Shown: one piece after another, positions 28,093-37,071 of the stretch | Position numbering within the stretch: the stretch's first letter is position 1 | Layout: each line of letters begins with the position of its first letter | From: Anaerolineae bacterium | Lineage (GTDB): Bacteria; Chloroflexota; Anaerolineae; Anaerolineales; Anaerolineaceae | Assembly: GCA_013178295.1 (NCBI GenBank) | Contig: JABLWW010000007.1 | Span: forward strand, 1-64,000 | Reading direction: 5' to 3' | DNA length: 64,000 nucleotides | Notes under the pieces: model-generated | Seen by the model: the letters and a program-made list of their open reading frames with translations, nothing else | Database searches by the model: none | What the model was told of the DNA's origin: nothing | Position numbers and translations under genes: made by a program

Positions 28093-29148
28093 ATGAGTAT
28101 TGCAACATTAGTTGGCGGGCTTGCCACACTAGCTTGGATAGCAGCCATTGCAGTGGCTGTTGTTGTTGTGCTTCGCGCCTCGCGCGGCAGACCCATCAAG
28201 GCAGGTGGCACAATCATTGTGGTTGTAATCATCGGCGCGATCTTGCTCACTTCCATCAGCTCCGGGCTGGTTTTCATTGCTCCCCAAGAGCGCGGTGTGG
28301 TCATTTCTGCTGTCTCCCCCAAAGGCTATCGCGAAACCGCCCTTGAGCCCGGTCTGCGCTGGATTATCCCCTTCGCTGAGTCGGTTGTGCGTTATCCTAT
28401 CTCAAAGCAAACATACACCATGTCCATCGCCAGTTCTGAGGGGCAGATCCAGGGTGACGATTCCATCGCAGCACGTACTGCAGACGGGCAGCAAGTTTAT
28501 GTTGACGCTTCGGTCATCTTCAGCGTTAACCCATCCCAAGTCATCCAGGTACATATTACCTGGCAAGACCGTTACGCTAATGATCTGGTGCGCGCCCAGG
28601 CACGCGGGGCAATCCGCGATGTCATCTCACAATACCGCGTCGAAGAGGTCAACACCACCAAGCGTACTGAAATAACCAATCTGATTACCCAGTCACTGGC
28701 AGAGGCATTAGCCCAAAACGGCCTTATCCTGGATGATTTCGTCTTGCGCAACATCACCTTCTCCCCCGAATACGCTGCCTCCGTAGAGCAAAAACAGATC
28801 GCCGAGCAGCAAGCACAACAGGCAAAATTCGTTGTAGAGCAGAAAAAACAAGAAGCCGAGCAAGCCCGTCAGACCGCTCAGGGTCTGGCAGATGCAGCCG
28901 TAATCAAAGCCAAGGGCGATGCTGACGCACGCATTATCCAGGCAAAGGCAGAAGCTGAAGCCTTGCGGCAGATTGCCGCCGCGCTGAAAGAAAACCCCGA
29001 CCTGCTCACCTATCAGTACATCACCAAGCTTTCACCCAACATTCAGGCAATGCTTCTTCCCAGCAATGCCCCCTTCCTCTTCCCATTGCCTGAAATGCAA
29101 TCGCAAATCACCGTTCCTGAATCTCTACCCACTCCAGCAACACCATAG
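28093..29148 (+). CDS. SPFH/prohibitin-like membrane protein
   Basis: A 351-residue protein. Two hydrophobic segments at the N terminus are followed by a band-7 domain (SGLVFIAPQERGVVISAVSPKGYRETALEPGLRW). A coiled coil of about residues 230-300 follows, rich in Glu, Gln, Lys and Ala (EQKQIAEQQAQQAKFVVEQ). The order and the YQYITKLSPNIQAMLLPSN end are typical of prohibitin-like scaffolds, which form membrane rings. AAGGAG precedes the ATG at 28093. It is monocistronic, with a strong terminator behind it. Confidence 0.88.
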   Translation: MSIATLVGGLATLAWIAAIAVAVVVVLRASRGRPIKAGGTIIVVVIIGAILLTSISSGLVFIAPQERGVVISAVSPKGYRETALEPGLRWIIPFAESVVRYPISKQTYTMSIASSEGQIQGDDSIAARTADGQQVYVDASVIFSVNPSQVIQVHITWQDRYANDLVRAQARGAIRDVISQYRVEEVNTTKRTEITNLITQSLAEALAQNGLILDDFVLRNITFSPEYAASVEQKQIAEQQAQQAKFVVEQKKQEAEQARQTAQGLADAAVIKAKGDADARIIQAKAEAEALRQIAAALKENPDLLTYQYITKLSPNIQAMLLPSNAPFLFPLPEMQSQITVPESLPTPATP

Positions 29149-29169
29149 AGCATAAATAATAGCAAAACC

Positions 29170-29214
29170 GTACAAAAAACCGCTGCATGTGTCCACATCA
29201 GCGGTTTTTTGTAC
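29170..29214. terminator. Bidirectional-type terminator hairpin
   Basis: GTACAAAAAACCGCTG (29170-29185) and CAGCGGTTTTTTGTAC (29199-29214) are perfect complements with a 13-base loop and A/T tracts on both sides. It ends the SPFH gene. Confidence 0.93.
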
Positions 29215-29257
29215 ACTCTGGCAAATACAGCCGCAAAATGCCGTTAGAAATCGCTGG

Positions 29258-29263
29258 TATAAT
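29258..29263 (+). promoter_or_regulatory. Extended -10 element of selD, probably giving a leaderless mRNA
   Basis: TGGTATAAT places the -10 box (29258-29263) only seven bases before the selD ATG, with no ribosome binding site between them. Transcription would begin at or next to the start codon. Confidence 0.65.
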
Positions 29264-29270
29264 TTTACTC

Positions 29271-30332
29271 ATGAGCGAAATGGTTACTTCAGGTAAACAA
29301 ATACGCCTGACAACGCTGTCCAGCTGCGCTGGTTGAGCTTCCAAGCTGAGCGCGGAAGCGCTGGCGCACGTGTTGCAGCCAGTAAAGGACACCTTTCAGG
29401 CTACCCATTATCCAGACCTGCTGGTAGGGCTGGATAGTGCTGATGACGCTGCTGTGTGGCGTCTGGACAACCAGCGCGCCGTTGTATTGACCACCGACTT
29501 TTTCACCCCCGTAGTGGACGATCCATACGATTACGGTAGCATCGCCGCCGCCAACAGCCTCTCAGATATCTACGCGATGGGAGGGAAGCCCTTCCTGGCG
29601 CTCAATATCGCCGCCATGCCCCCTAACCTGCCAGCAGAGATTACCAGCCAAATCATCCGCGGCGGCGCTGAAAAAGCCCGCCAGGCAGGCGTCATCATTG
29701 CTGGTGGGCACACTGTGCAGGATAAAGAGCCCAAATACGGACTGGCAGTGTTAGGATTTGTACACCCGGACCATATCCTTACCAAGGGCGGCGCTAAACC
29801 AGGCGATTTCCTAGCACTAACCAAACCGCTCGGTTTTGGTGTTACCACCACCGCTCTCAAGCGCGAGAAAGCCAGCGACGAAGATATCGCCGAAGTGATA
29901 CGCTGGATGACTGAGCTGAACAACAAAGCCAGCCAAATCGCCGTTGCCTGCGAACTTAAAGCTGCGACTGACATCACCGGATACAGCTTTCTTGGGCACG
30001 CTTGGGAAATGGCACATGCCAGTCGGGTGGGCTTGCGCATTGAATTTGATAAAATTCCTTTCGTGAGTTGCGCCCAAAAATATGCACAGGCATGGACGTT
30101 TCCCGGCGGCGCTTCAGATAACCGTCTGCATTTTAGCCAGCATGTAACCTTTTCTCCAAAGATTGATGAGGCTTCGCAAATGCTTCTGTTCGACCCACAA
30201 ACCAGCGGCGGGCTATTGCTTTCCATACCAGCACAAAAACTGGCAATCTTCCAGAAGCAGGCTGCCACGCTCCAACAACCTGTCTGGATTGTCGGTCAGG
30301 TCATCGAGGGCAACTCCATTCTGGTAGAATGA
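29271..30332 (+). CDS. selD: Selenide, water dikinase, itself a selenoprotein (in-frame UGA)
   Basis: SelD makes selenophosphate from selenide and ATP. The full gene starts at ATG 29271 and reads through a TGA at 29334-29336 as Sec22. The surrounding residues are LTTLSSCAG-Sec-ASKLSAEALAHVL, exactly where the family has its catalytic Cys or Sec. Reading from the next start after the TGA (29370) would lose the catalytic N terminus. The rest is canonical: GLDSADDAAVW, LTTDFFTPVVDDPYDYG, IIAGGHTVQDKEPKYGLAV, DPQTSGGLLLSI. Total length is 353 residues, which is normal for the family. This implies a selenocysteine insertion system (selA, selB, selC) elsewhere in the genome. Confidence 0.95.
29345..29365 (+). 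promoter_or_regulatory. Candidate bacterial SECIS hairpin in selD
   Basis: AGCGC (29349-29353) and GCGCT (29358-29362) form a perfect stem with a GGAA loop, extended by three pairs below with one bulge. It begins 8-12 bases after the UGA, the distance used by known bacterial SECIS elements that recruit SelB. Confidence 0.6.
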
Positions 30333-30356
30333 TCCCCCTGACGCATCCCAAACATG

Positions 30357-30362
30357 TAAAAT
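30357..30362 (+). promoter_or_regulatory. -10 element of uvrC, probably giving a leaderless mRNA
   Basis: TAAAAT lies seven bases before the uvrC ATG, the same spacing as at selD, and no ribosome binding site is present. Confidence 0.5.
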
Positions 30363-30369
30363 CATAAAT

Positions 30370-32235
30370 ATGCAGGAACTCTCAGAGCACCTTCAGGGTA
30401 TTCTCAAAACCCTGCCCAGTAAGCCAGGCTGCTACATTATGAAAAACGCCGCTGGCGAAGTCATCTATGTCGGCAAGGCTGTCAACCTACGTAACCGGGT
30501 GCGCTCTTACTTCCATGCCTCTACAGAACTCAACATAAAAACCCTTCAACTTGTTCAGCGGATCGCAGACATTGAGTGGATTATCGTTGGGTCAGAGTTG
30601 GAAGCCCTGATCCTTGAGATGAACCTGATCAAAAAGCACCGCCCGCGTTACAACATTCGCCTCAAGGATGACAAAAGATACCCATATATCAAAGTGCACT
30701 GGGCAATGCCCTATCCTAAAATCACCGTAACCCGTCAGATGGAAAATGACGGCTCGCGCTATTTTGGCCCCTACACCAGCGTCTGGGCTGTTCATCAAAC
30801 GCTGGATGTCTTGCGACGCATTTTCCCCTACCTGACCTGCGATCGCCAGATTACCGGAAAAGATGCTCGCGCCTGTCTATACTACGATATCAAGCTTTGC
30901 TCAGGCCCCTGTATTGGTGCTATTGACCAACTTCGCTATCGGCAGATCATTGATGACTTTTGTCAATTTTTGCAGGGGCATACTGAGCCGATCGTGTCGC
31001 GGTTGCGGCAGGAGATGGAGCAGGCAGCCGAGGAATTGCGTTTTGAGCAAGCCGCTGTCATCCGCGACCGCATTCAGGCAATTGACCGTGTGGTGGAAAA
31101 GCAAAAAGTTATTTCCAGCGAAGAAATGAATTCGGACGTCATCGCCATGGCGCGCAGCAATGGCGAGGCTTGTGTGCAAATCTTTTTTATCCGCAGTGGT
31201 AAACTAGTGGGACGCGAATACTTCATTCTCGAAGGCACCGAACAGGAAGCGGATGGCGAGATCATCACCCACTTCATTACCCAGTTTTACAATCAGGCAA
31301 CCAATGTACCTGAACAACTGCTCCTCCCGCAGGAAATTGAGGAGGCGCGCATCATCCGCGAATGGCTGCGCACAAGACGCAACTGTCAGAAAGTCGAATT
31401 GAGCGTCCCCAGAGAAGGCACCCCCAGCGAGCTTATTCAGATGGCGGCTGAAAACGCCCGCGAAACGCTGCGCGCCCTGCGGGCGCAGTGGGATAGCGAC
31501 ACCAATCGTCAGTCACAGGCGCTGGCTGAACTACAGCAAGCTATGGCATTACCACAGCCGCCCAACCGTATCGAATGTTTTGACATTTCCAACACCCAGG
31601 GCACTGCCGCGGTTGCCAGTATGGTCGTTTTCGAGCAGGGTGTCCCCAGCAAAAAATACTACCGCCGCTTCAACATCCAGACTGTTTGCGGTCCGGATGA
31701 CTTCGCCAGCATGGAAGAAGTCCTCACACGCCGCTTTCGCCGCTGGCAAAGCGCCCAGGAAGCCAGCAAACTGGGCAAACCGCCCGATCCCTCTTTTGCG
31801 CTCCTCCCCGATTTGCTGATTGTAGATGGGGGTAAAGGACAACTTGGGCGCGCCGTTAGTGTGCTTGAACAATTTGGCTTGGGCGATAAGGTTCCTGTCG
31901 CAGGCTTAGCTAAACAGCAGGAAGAGCTCTTCTTGCCAGGCAGAAGCGATCCTCTGGTTCTCCCGCGTCATTCACAGGGGTTATACCTTCTCCAACGCAT
32001 CCGTGATGAAGCCCATCGTTTTGCCATCACCGCACACCGCAATAAAAGGACAAAACTTGGTATGGCATCTCGTCTTGAACAGGTGCCAGGCATCGGACCG
32101 GCACGCCGCCGTGAGCTGCTCCGGCGCTTTGGCTCTATCGAAGGCATACAAAATGCCAGCATAGACCAGCTGATGCAAATCAAAGGGATTACGGAAACAT
32201 TGGCTTATGAGTTAAAACACCTTTTGGAAGATTAG
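30370..32235 (+). CDS. uvrC: Excinuclease ABC subunit C
   Basis: A 621-residue dual-incision nuclease of nucleotide excision repair. The N-terminal GIY-YIG domain is KPGCYIMKNAAGEVIYVGKAVNLRNRV. A UvrB-binding UVR motif lies near EQAAEELRFEQAAVIRDRIQ. The C-terminal RNase H-like domain contains IECFDISNTQGTAAVASMVVFEQG and LLIVDGGKGQLG. A helix-hairpin-helix pair (VPGIGPARRRELLRRFGS...IKGITETLA) ends the protein. It is full length. Confidence 0.97.
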   Translation: MQELSEHLQGILKTLPSKPGCYIMKNAAGEVIYVGKAVNLRNRVRSYFHASTELNIKTLQLVQRIADIEWIIVGSELEALILEMNLIKKHRPRYNIRLKDDKRYPYIKVHWAMPYPKITVTRQMENDGSRYFGPYTSVWAVHQTLDVLRRIFPYLTCDRQITGKDARACLYYDIKLCSGPCIGAIDQLRYRQIIDDFCQFLQGHTEPIVSRLRQEMEQAAEELRFEQAAVIRDRIQAIDRVVEKQKVISSEEMNSDVIAMARSNGEACVQIFFIRSGKLVGREYFILEGTEQEADGEIITHFITQFYNQATNVPEQLLLPQEIEEARIIREWLRTRRNCQKVELSVPREGTPSELIQMAAENARETLRALRAQWDSDTNRQSQALAELQQAMALPQPPNRIECFDISNTQGTAAVASMVVFEQGVPSKKYYRRFNIQTVCGPDDFASMEEVLTRRFRRWQSAQEASKLGKPPDPSFALLPDLLIVDGGKGQLGRAVSVLEQFGLGDKVPVAGLAKQQEELFLPGRSDPLVLPRHSQGLYLLQRIRDEAHRFAITAHRNKRTKLGMASRLEQVPGIGPARRRELLRRFGSIEGIQNASIDQLMQIKGITETLAYELKHLLED

Positions 32236-32356
32236 ATTCTTTTTACATTCGTTACTCAAACGACACCTCCTGGCATAATCCCCCTAATTGCTACCTGTAA
32301 TGTGATTGTCCGTACACAAAATAAATGATACACTATTGACAAACGCGGAGGTTCAA

Positions 32357-32770
32357 ATGAAATCCATAGGTTACATTATCGCTATTATCATTGCCGTTTT
32401 TGCCTGCGTTGGCGGTGCGGCGCTTTCCATTTTTGGCTTTCTGTATATTCTTGGTTCAGGCAGCCAATCTGGCAGCGCCAGCTGGTTGCCAACAGGCATT
32501 CTCCTGCTCATTATTGGCATCATCCTGCTGATTGTGGCCGCCGTGTTGGCATTCCTTATCTTCCGCCGTGCGAAAAAAGACAAAGAAAGCGAAGGCAAAG
32601 TTACCTACAAGGTCGAACTGCCCGGCAGCGTTTCGCTAAGCCAAATCAAATGCCAATCCTGCGGTGGTGTCCTCTCTTCAGATAACATCACCATGGTGGC
32701 TGGTGCGCCGGTCGTCAACTGCCCTTATTGCCACACAACCTACCAGCTCAGCGAAGAACCTAAGTGGTAA
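32357..32770 (+). CDS. Small membrane protein with C-terminal zinc ribbon
   Basis: A 137-residue protein with two hydrophobic helices (about 5-33 and 43-70). A charged stretch follows, then a rubredoxin-like zinc ribbon with Cys99-x-x-Cys102 (CQSCGG) and Cys122-x-x-Cys125 (CPYC). The ATG at 32357 has GCGGAGG seven bases upstream. The stop is 29 bases before the start of the next gene, which suggests one transcript. It may be an anchor or partner of the DUF2207-like protein. No function is known to me. Confidence 0.65.
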   Translation: MKSIGYIIAIIIAVFACVGGAALSIFGFLYILGSGSQSGSASWLPTGILLLIIGIILLIVAAVLAFLIFRRAKKDKESEGKVTYKVELPGSVSLSQIKCQSCGGVLSSDNITMVAGAPVVNCPYCHTTYQLSEEPKW

Positions 32771-32799
32771 AAACCTTCTCCCCCCTGGAAGGAGACCTT

Positions 32800-34515
32800 A
32801 TGAAAAACAAAATCATCAGCTGTATTTTGCTTGCTCTGTTGCTATTCTTCAACTTTAGCGCCGCTTCGGCTCAAACCTACCGCTTTGAGCTGACAAAGTC
32901 AGTAGTCAACTTTTTTGTCAACAGCGACGGCAGCGCCTCTATCGAATATTACCTGACTTTCAAAAATGACCCGGGTGCTTCTCCCCTTGACGCAGTAGAT
33001 ATTGGGTTGCCCAATTCCAGCTACGAAATGGGTAGTATTACCGCAGATATTGACGGGGTGCCCCTCAACAGCATTGAGACCTCTCCTTACGTATCGCCAG
33101 GGATTGCTGTTAATCTCGGCGCGGCTTCCATACCGCCTGGAAAAACTGCCACCGTGCATGTCTTCATTGGGCGGGTTACCCGCATCCTCCACCCCAGCGA
33201 AGAAGAAGAAGCTGAAAGCTACGCCAGCTTTCAGTTTTCGCCTACCTGGTTCGGCTCTGAATATGTGCGCGGCAAAACGGATATGACGGTTACCCTCTTT
33301 CTCCCGGCAGGGATGAATGAAACGGAACCGCGCTATTACCCACCGAAAAACTGGCCTGGATCAGGTGTGCCGGAGGGTGGCTTTGACGAACAGGGGCGCG
33401 TCTTTTACCGCTGGCAATCCAGCGAAGCCAATGGTTCCACCCAATATACTTTCGGCGCAGGGTTTCCGGCGCGTCTCGTTCCACCCGAAACGATCGTTGC
33501 CCCACCTCAAACAGGCCCCTTTGATTTCATCATCAGCGCGCTTAGCCTGGTATTTGAAAATCTGTGCTGTTTTGGCTTTGGCGCTCTTTTTGTGATCCCA
33601 TGGATTTGGGGCATCTATCAAGGCACAATCGGCGCTCAAAGGCGAAAACTAAAATACCTGCCGCCCAAAATCTCCGTAGAAGGACATGGCATCAAACGCG
33701 GTTTGACTGCCGTCGAAGCTGCCATCCTTATGGAACAGCCTATGGATAAAATCATGACCATGATCCTGTTTTCAGTCATCAAAAAAGGCGCTGCTACCGT
33801 TGTCAGCAAAGAGCCGCTCAAGCTTGAAATCGCCAAACCGCTACCCGAAGGGCTGCATAATTACGAAAAGGAATTTCTTGAGGCATTTGAGACTGACCAA
33901 CAAACTGCACAGCGTAGCAAACTTCAGGAAATGATGATCAATCTGGTCAAGAGCGTAACTGAAAAGATGAAAGGCTTTAGCCGCAAAGAGACGGTTGAAT
34001 ACTATAAAAGCATCACGGAAAAAGCCTGGCAGTACGTCCAAGCCGCTGATACACCCGAGGTCAAGACGCAAAAATATGACGAGGTTATGGACTGGACAAT
34101 GTTGGACAAAGAGTACAGCGGGCGCACACGCGAGACTTTTGGAAGCGGCCCAGTGTACGTCCCAATGTGGTGGGGGCGCTACGACCCGGTCTTTCGTTCC
34201 TCCTCTTTCGGTAGCGGCCAAGCCACCGCTACGGCTGGACCTTCTGCAGGAGGGCGTCCCTCAGCCGGACAAACCTTCTCAATGCCCAGCCTGCCCGGTT
34301 CCGATTTTGCCGCTTCGGTCATTAACAGCACACAGACTTTCTCTGCGGGTGTGTTAGGCAACCTTGCCGCGTTCACTGGAGGGGTTACCAACAAAACCAA
34401 CCCTATCCCGGTGAGCAAATCTTCGGGATACCGCGGCGGTGGCGGCGGGCGCAGCTGCGCCTGTGCCTGTGCCTGTGCCGGTTGCGCCTGCGCTTGCGCT
34501 GGCGGTGGCAGATAG
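32800..34515 (+). CDS. DUF2207-like membrane protein with a Cys-Ala repeat tail (candidate modified substrate)
   Basis: A 571-residue protein. The signal peptide is about residues 1-25 (SCILLALLLFFNFSAASAQ). An extracytoplasmic beta-rich domain follows to about 235. One strong membrane helix lies near 240-272, then a cytoplasmic part with helical segments and a Ser/Gly-rich linker. The end is unusual: after GGGGGRS the last 19 residues are CACACACAGCACACAGGGR, with seven Cys alternating with Ala. By topology this tail is cytoplasmic. The next three genes encode radical SAM-type proteins and a methyltransferase, so I infer the tail is their substrate. The DUF2207 assignment is by resemblance of architecture. 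GGAAGGAG precedes the ATG. Confidence 0.75.
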   Translation: MKNKIISCILLALLLFFNFSAASAQTYRFELTKSVVNFFVNSDGSASIEYYLTFKNDPGASPLDAVDIGLPNSSYEMGSITADIDGVPLNSIETSPYVSPGIAVNLGAASIPPGKTATVHVFIGRVTRILHPSEEEEAESYASFQFSPTWFGSEYVRGKTDMTVTLFLPAGMNETEPRYYPPKNWPGSGVPEGGFDEQGRVFYRWQSSEANGSTQYTFGAGFPARLVPPETIVAPPQTGPFDFIISALSLVFENLCCFGFGALFVIPWIWGIYQGTIGAQRRKLKYLPPKISVEGHGIKRGLTAVEAAILMEQPMDKIMTMILFSVIKKGAATVVSKEPLKLEIAKPLPEGLHNYEKEFLEAFETDQQTAQRSKLQEMMINLVKSVTEKMKGFSRKETVEYYKSITEKAWQYVQAADTPEVKTQKYDEVMDWTMLDKEYSGRTRETFGSGPVYVPMWWGRYDPVFRSSSFGSGQATATAGPSAGGRPSAGQTFSMPSLPGSDFAASVINSTQTFSAGVLGNLAAFTGGVTNKTNPIPVSKSSGYRGGGGGRSCACACACAGCACACAGGGR

Positions 34516-34536
34516 TTATTCCAAAAAATCAGCCAC

Positions 34537-35907
34537 ATGGGAACCAGCTTTCTCAAACGCGTTTTTTACACCCCTCCGCCGCCACCAGCAGCGGGTCTCT
34601 ACCACTACCAACTCAACATCAATGGCGGCAAGAGCCGCGTTCACCTGCGCATTGAGGCTGATGGATACGGGCTTCTGATCATCAATGCCAACCACATCTT
34701 CCATCTTAACCCTACAGCGGCTTACACCGCATATCTCCACTTGCAACATCTGCCCGCCTCCCACATTGTCAACGCGATCAGGCGCTACTATCAAGTCTCA
34801 GCACAACAAGCGCGTCAGCATTTGGAGGCATTTCTTCCACAACTTGAATCCATCCTTGACCCCAATGGACCCTGTCCAGTGTGCGATCTCGACCTGGAAA
34901 CGCTTGCCCCCTTCTCGGCAAATCCTTCAGCGCCTTACCGCATGGATTTGGCAATCACCTACCGCTGCAACAATAATTGCGCCCATTGCTACAACGCCCG
35001 CCCGCGCAATGGAGAAGAGCTAAGCACAGCCAAATGGAAAAACATTCTGGACCGTCTCTGGGATTTAAGCATCCCCCACATTGTTTTCACCGGCGGAGAA
35101 CCCACGTTGCGCCCAGACCTGCCAGAACTTATTACCCACGCTGAACAATTAGGGCAAATTACCGGCATCAACACCAATGGGCGTATGCTGAAACAACCAG
35201 CCTATGTGCAAAAACTTGTCGAAGCGGGGCTTGATCATGTACAAATCACGCTTGAATCCCATAACCCCGCCATTCACGATCACATGGTGGCTGCGCCCGG
35301 CGCATGGGAAGACACGGTAAAAGGCATCCAAAATGCCCTATCCAACCGCCTGTTTGTGATGACCAACACGACCCTTCTGCAGGAAAACAGCCGCTATCTC
35401 GCCGAAACGCTGCACTTTTTGGCTGATCTGGGTGTCCCTACAGTTGGATTGAATGCTCTGATATACGCTGGGCAGGGAGCAAACGTTGGAACAGGGCTAC
35501 CTGAAAGTCAATTGCCACCACTGCTCAACCTGGCGCGCCGCATCACTGAAGAAAACCATCAAAAACTTATCTGGTATACCCCAACCCAGTACTGCCATTT
35601 TGACCCTATTCAGATGGAACTCGGTGTAAAAGGCTGCACCGCCGCTCTCTATAACATGTGCATCGAGCCAGACGGCAGTGTCATCCCCTGCCAGTCCTAT
35701 TACCAGTCGCTCGGGAAGATCCTTGACCAAGATTGGGAATCCATTTGGAATCATGAACTTGCCCGCGCTTTACGTCAGCGCAGCAATCTCCCGGTAGATT
35801 GTCAACTGTGTGCCTATGTGAAGGAATGCGGCGGTGGCTGTCCGCTGGCGCGCCAGAACGCAACCTATCCTGTTCCTATCCCCATCCACCCTCATTTTGC
35901 CAAATAA
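34537..35907 (+). CDS. Radical SAM/SPASM enzyme with N-terminal PqqD-like recognition domain
   Basis: A 456-residue protein. Residues about 20-108 resemble the PqqD/RRE peptide-binding fold (IEADGYGLLIINANHIFHLN, then TAAYTAYLHLQHLPASHIV). A C-P-V-C pair lies at 113-116. The radical SAM core starts with Cys144-x3-Cys148-x2-Cys151 (TYRCNNNCAHCY) and includes FTGGEPTLRPDL. The C terminus is a SPASM domain with seven Cys at 367, 375, 385, 422, 425, 431 and 435, which would hold auxiliary clusters. Such enzymes crosslink or otherwise modify Cys-rich peptides. Its gene lies 21 bases after the Cys-tail protein. The chemistry is unknown. Confidence 0.85.
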   Translation: MGTSFLKRVFYTPPPPPAAGLYHYQLNINGGKSRVHLRIEADGYGLLIINANHIFHLNPTAAYTAYLHLQHLPASHIVNAIRRYYQVSAQQARQHLEAFLPQLESILDPNGPCPVCDLDLETLAPFSANPSAPYRMDLAITYRCNNNCAHCYNARPRNGEELSTAKWKNILDRLWDLSIPHIVFTGGEPTLRPDLPELITHAEQLGQITGINTNGRMLKQPAYVQKLVEAGLDHVQITLESHNPAIHDHMVAAPGAWEDTVKGIQNALSNRLFVMTNTTLLQENSRYLAETLHFLADLGVPTVGLNALIYAGQGANVGTGLPESQLPPLLNLARRITEENHQKLIWYTPTQYCHFDPIQMELGVKGCTAALYNMCIEPDGSVIPCQSYYQSLGKILDQDWESIWNHELARALRQRSNLPVDCQLCAYVKECGGGCPLARQNATYPVPIPIHPHFAK

Positions 35908-35922
35908 AGAGGAAGGTGCAAC

Positions 35923-37071
35923 ATGAACCTGATCGAAAAACTAAGGCAATTTCTGACCCCCGTTCACCCACTGCCCCCTGGTATGTTTCACTACCAGTCG
36001 CCGCCAGACTCACCCCGTCCTTACCGCCTGCATCTGCGCCTGGAGCCTGATGGTCAGGGGGTACTCATTGTCAATGCTAGTACTGTACTTCACCTGAACC
36101 AGACCGCGGCAGAGTATGCATATCACCTGATCAAACAGACACCCGACGAAGATGTGGCAAAAAGCATGGTAAAACGCTACCGCGTGCGCAAGGAACAGGC
36201 TCTCAATGATTACCATGACCTGACGGACCGTCTCAACTCGCTCATCGAAACACCCGACCTTGACCCCGAAACCTTTTTGGGCATCGAACGCCACGAGCTG
36301 TATGACACCCAGCTATCAGCACCCTACCGCCTGGACTGCGCCCTCACCTACAAGGTGCCAGACAGTACAGCGCACCCTCTCGCTCCTATGGATCGCGTCA
36401 AGCGCGAACTGCTGACAGAGGAATGGAAAACCATTCTGGAAAAAGCCTGGCAGGCAGGTATTCCCCACATCATTTTCACCGGCGGTGAACCGACATTGCG
36501 TCCCGACCTGCCGGAACTTATCGCCCACGCCGAGCAGCTTGGGCAGGTAACCGGTCTCTTAACAGACGGCTTACGCCTGACAGAACCCAAATACCTGCAT
36601 CAGTTGCTGCAAGAAGGGCTGGATCATGCAATGCTTCTGCTTGACCCCTCGAATGAGCAATCTTGGGAAGCGCTGCGTGACCTGCTGGCGGAAGATATCC
36701 ACACGACCGTGCATCTTACCATCACCCAAGCCATCACCCCCAGCTTGCCCAAACTGTTAGATCGCATGTCACAAATGGGAGCGACGCATCTTTCGCTTAG
36801 CGCGGAAACCCCTGCCCTCAAAGACGACCTCAAAGCAGCCAGCCAGGCAGCCGCCGAGCGTTTCCTCACACTTGTCTCAGACCTGCCTGTGCCGTACTCC
36901 CGCTTCAACCCAGTCACAATAGAAGAGGAAGAAGAGACACTCCCTGATGGCAGCGGAAAAGCCTGGTTGTATGTTGAGCCGGATGGGGACGTGCTGCCCG
37001 CTCAGGGCGCCTATGAACCACTGGGCAACCTGCTAAACGATAGCTGGGAGAAGATCTGGCAGAAAAAATGA
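35923..37071 (+). CDS. Cysteine-less radical SAM paralogue (probable pseudoenzyme) with PqqD-like domain
   Basis: A 382-residue protein clearly related to the preceding gene. It shares the N-terminal VLIVNASTVLHLNQTAAEYA block and the identical FTGGEPTLRPDLPELI. All three cluster cysteines are replaced: TYKVPDSTAHPL stands where the partner has TYRCNNNCAHCY (Val145, Thr149, Pro152). The SPASM region is cut short and its Cys are gone (YVEPDGDVLPAQGAY). One Cys remains in the whole protein. It cannot bind the 4Fe-4S cluster in the usual way, so I infer a recognition or scaffold subunit. GAGGAAGG precedes the ATG. Confidence 0.85.
   Translation: MNLIEKLRQFLTPVHPLPPGMFHYQSPPDSPRPYRLHLRLEPDGQGVLIVNASTVLHLNQTAAEYAYHLIKQTPDEDVAKSMVKRYRVRKEQALNDYHDLTDRLNSLIETPDLDPETFLGIERHELYDTQLSAPYRLDCALTYKVPDSTAHPLAPMDRVKRELLTEEWKTILEKAWQAGIPHIIFTGGEPTLRPDLPELIAHAEQLGQVTGLLTDGLRLTEPKYLHQLLQEGLDHAMLLLDPSNEQSWEALRDLLAEDIHTTVHLTITQAITPSLPKLLDRMSQMGATHLSLSAETPALKDDLKAASQAAAERFLTLVSDLPVPYSRFNPVTIEEEEETLPDGSGKAWLYVEPDGDVLPAQGAYEPLGNLLNDSWEKIWQKK

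Noticed and set aside
29334-29336. The selD TGA as a nonsense mutation or frameshift
   Set aside because: It sits exactly at the family's Sec position, with conserved residues on both sides and a hairpin at SECIS distance. The rest of the gene is intact.
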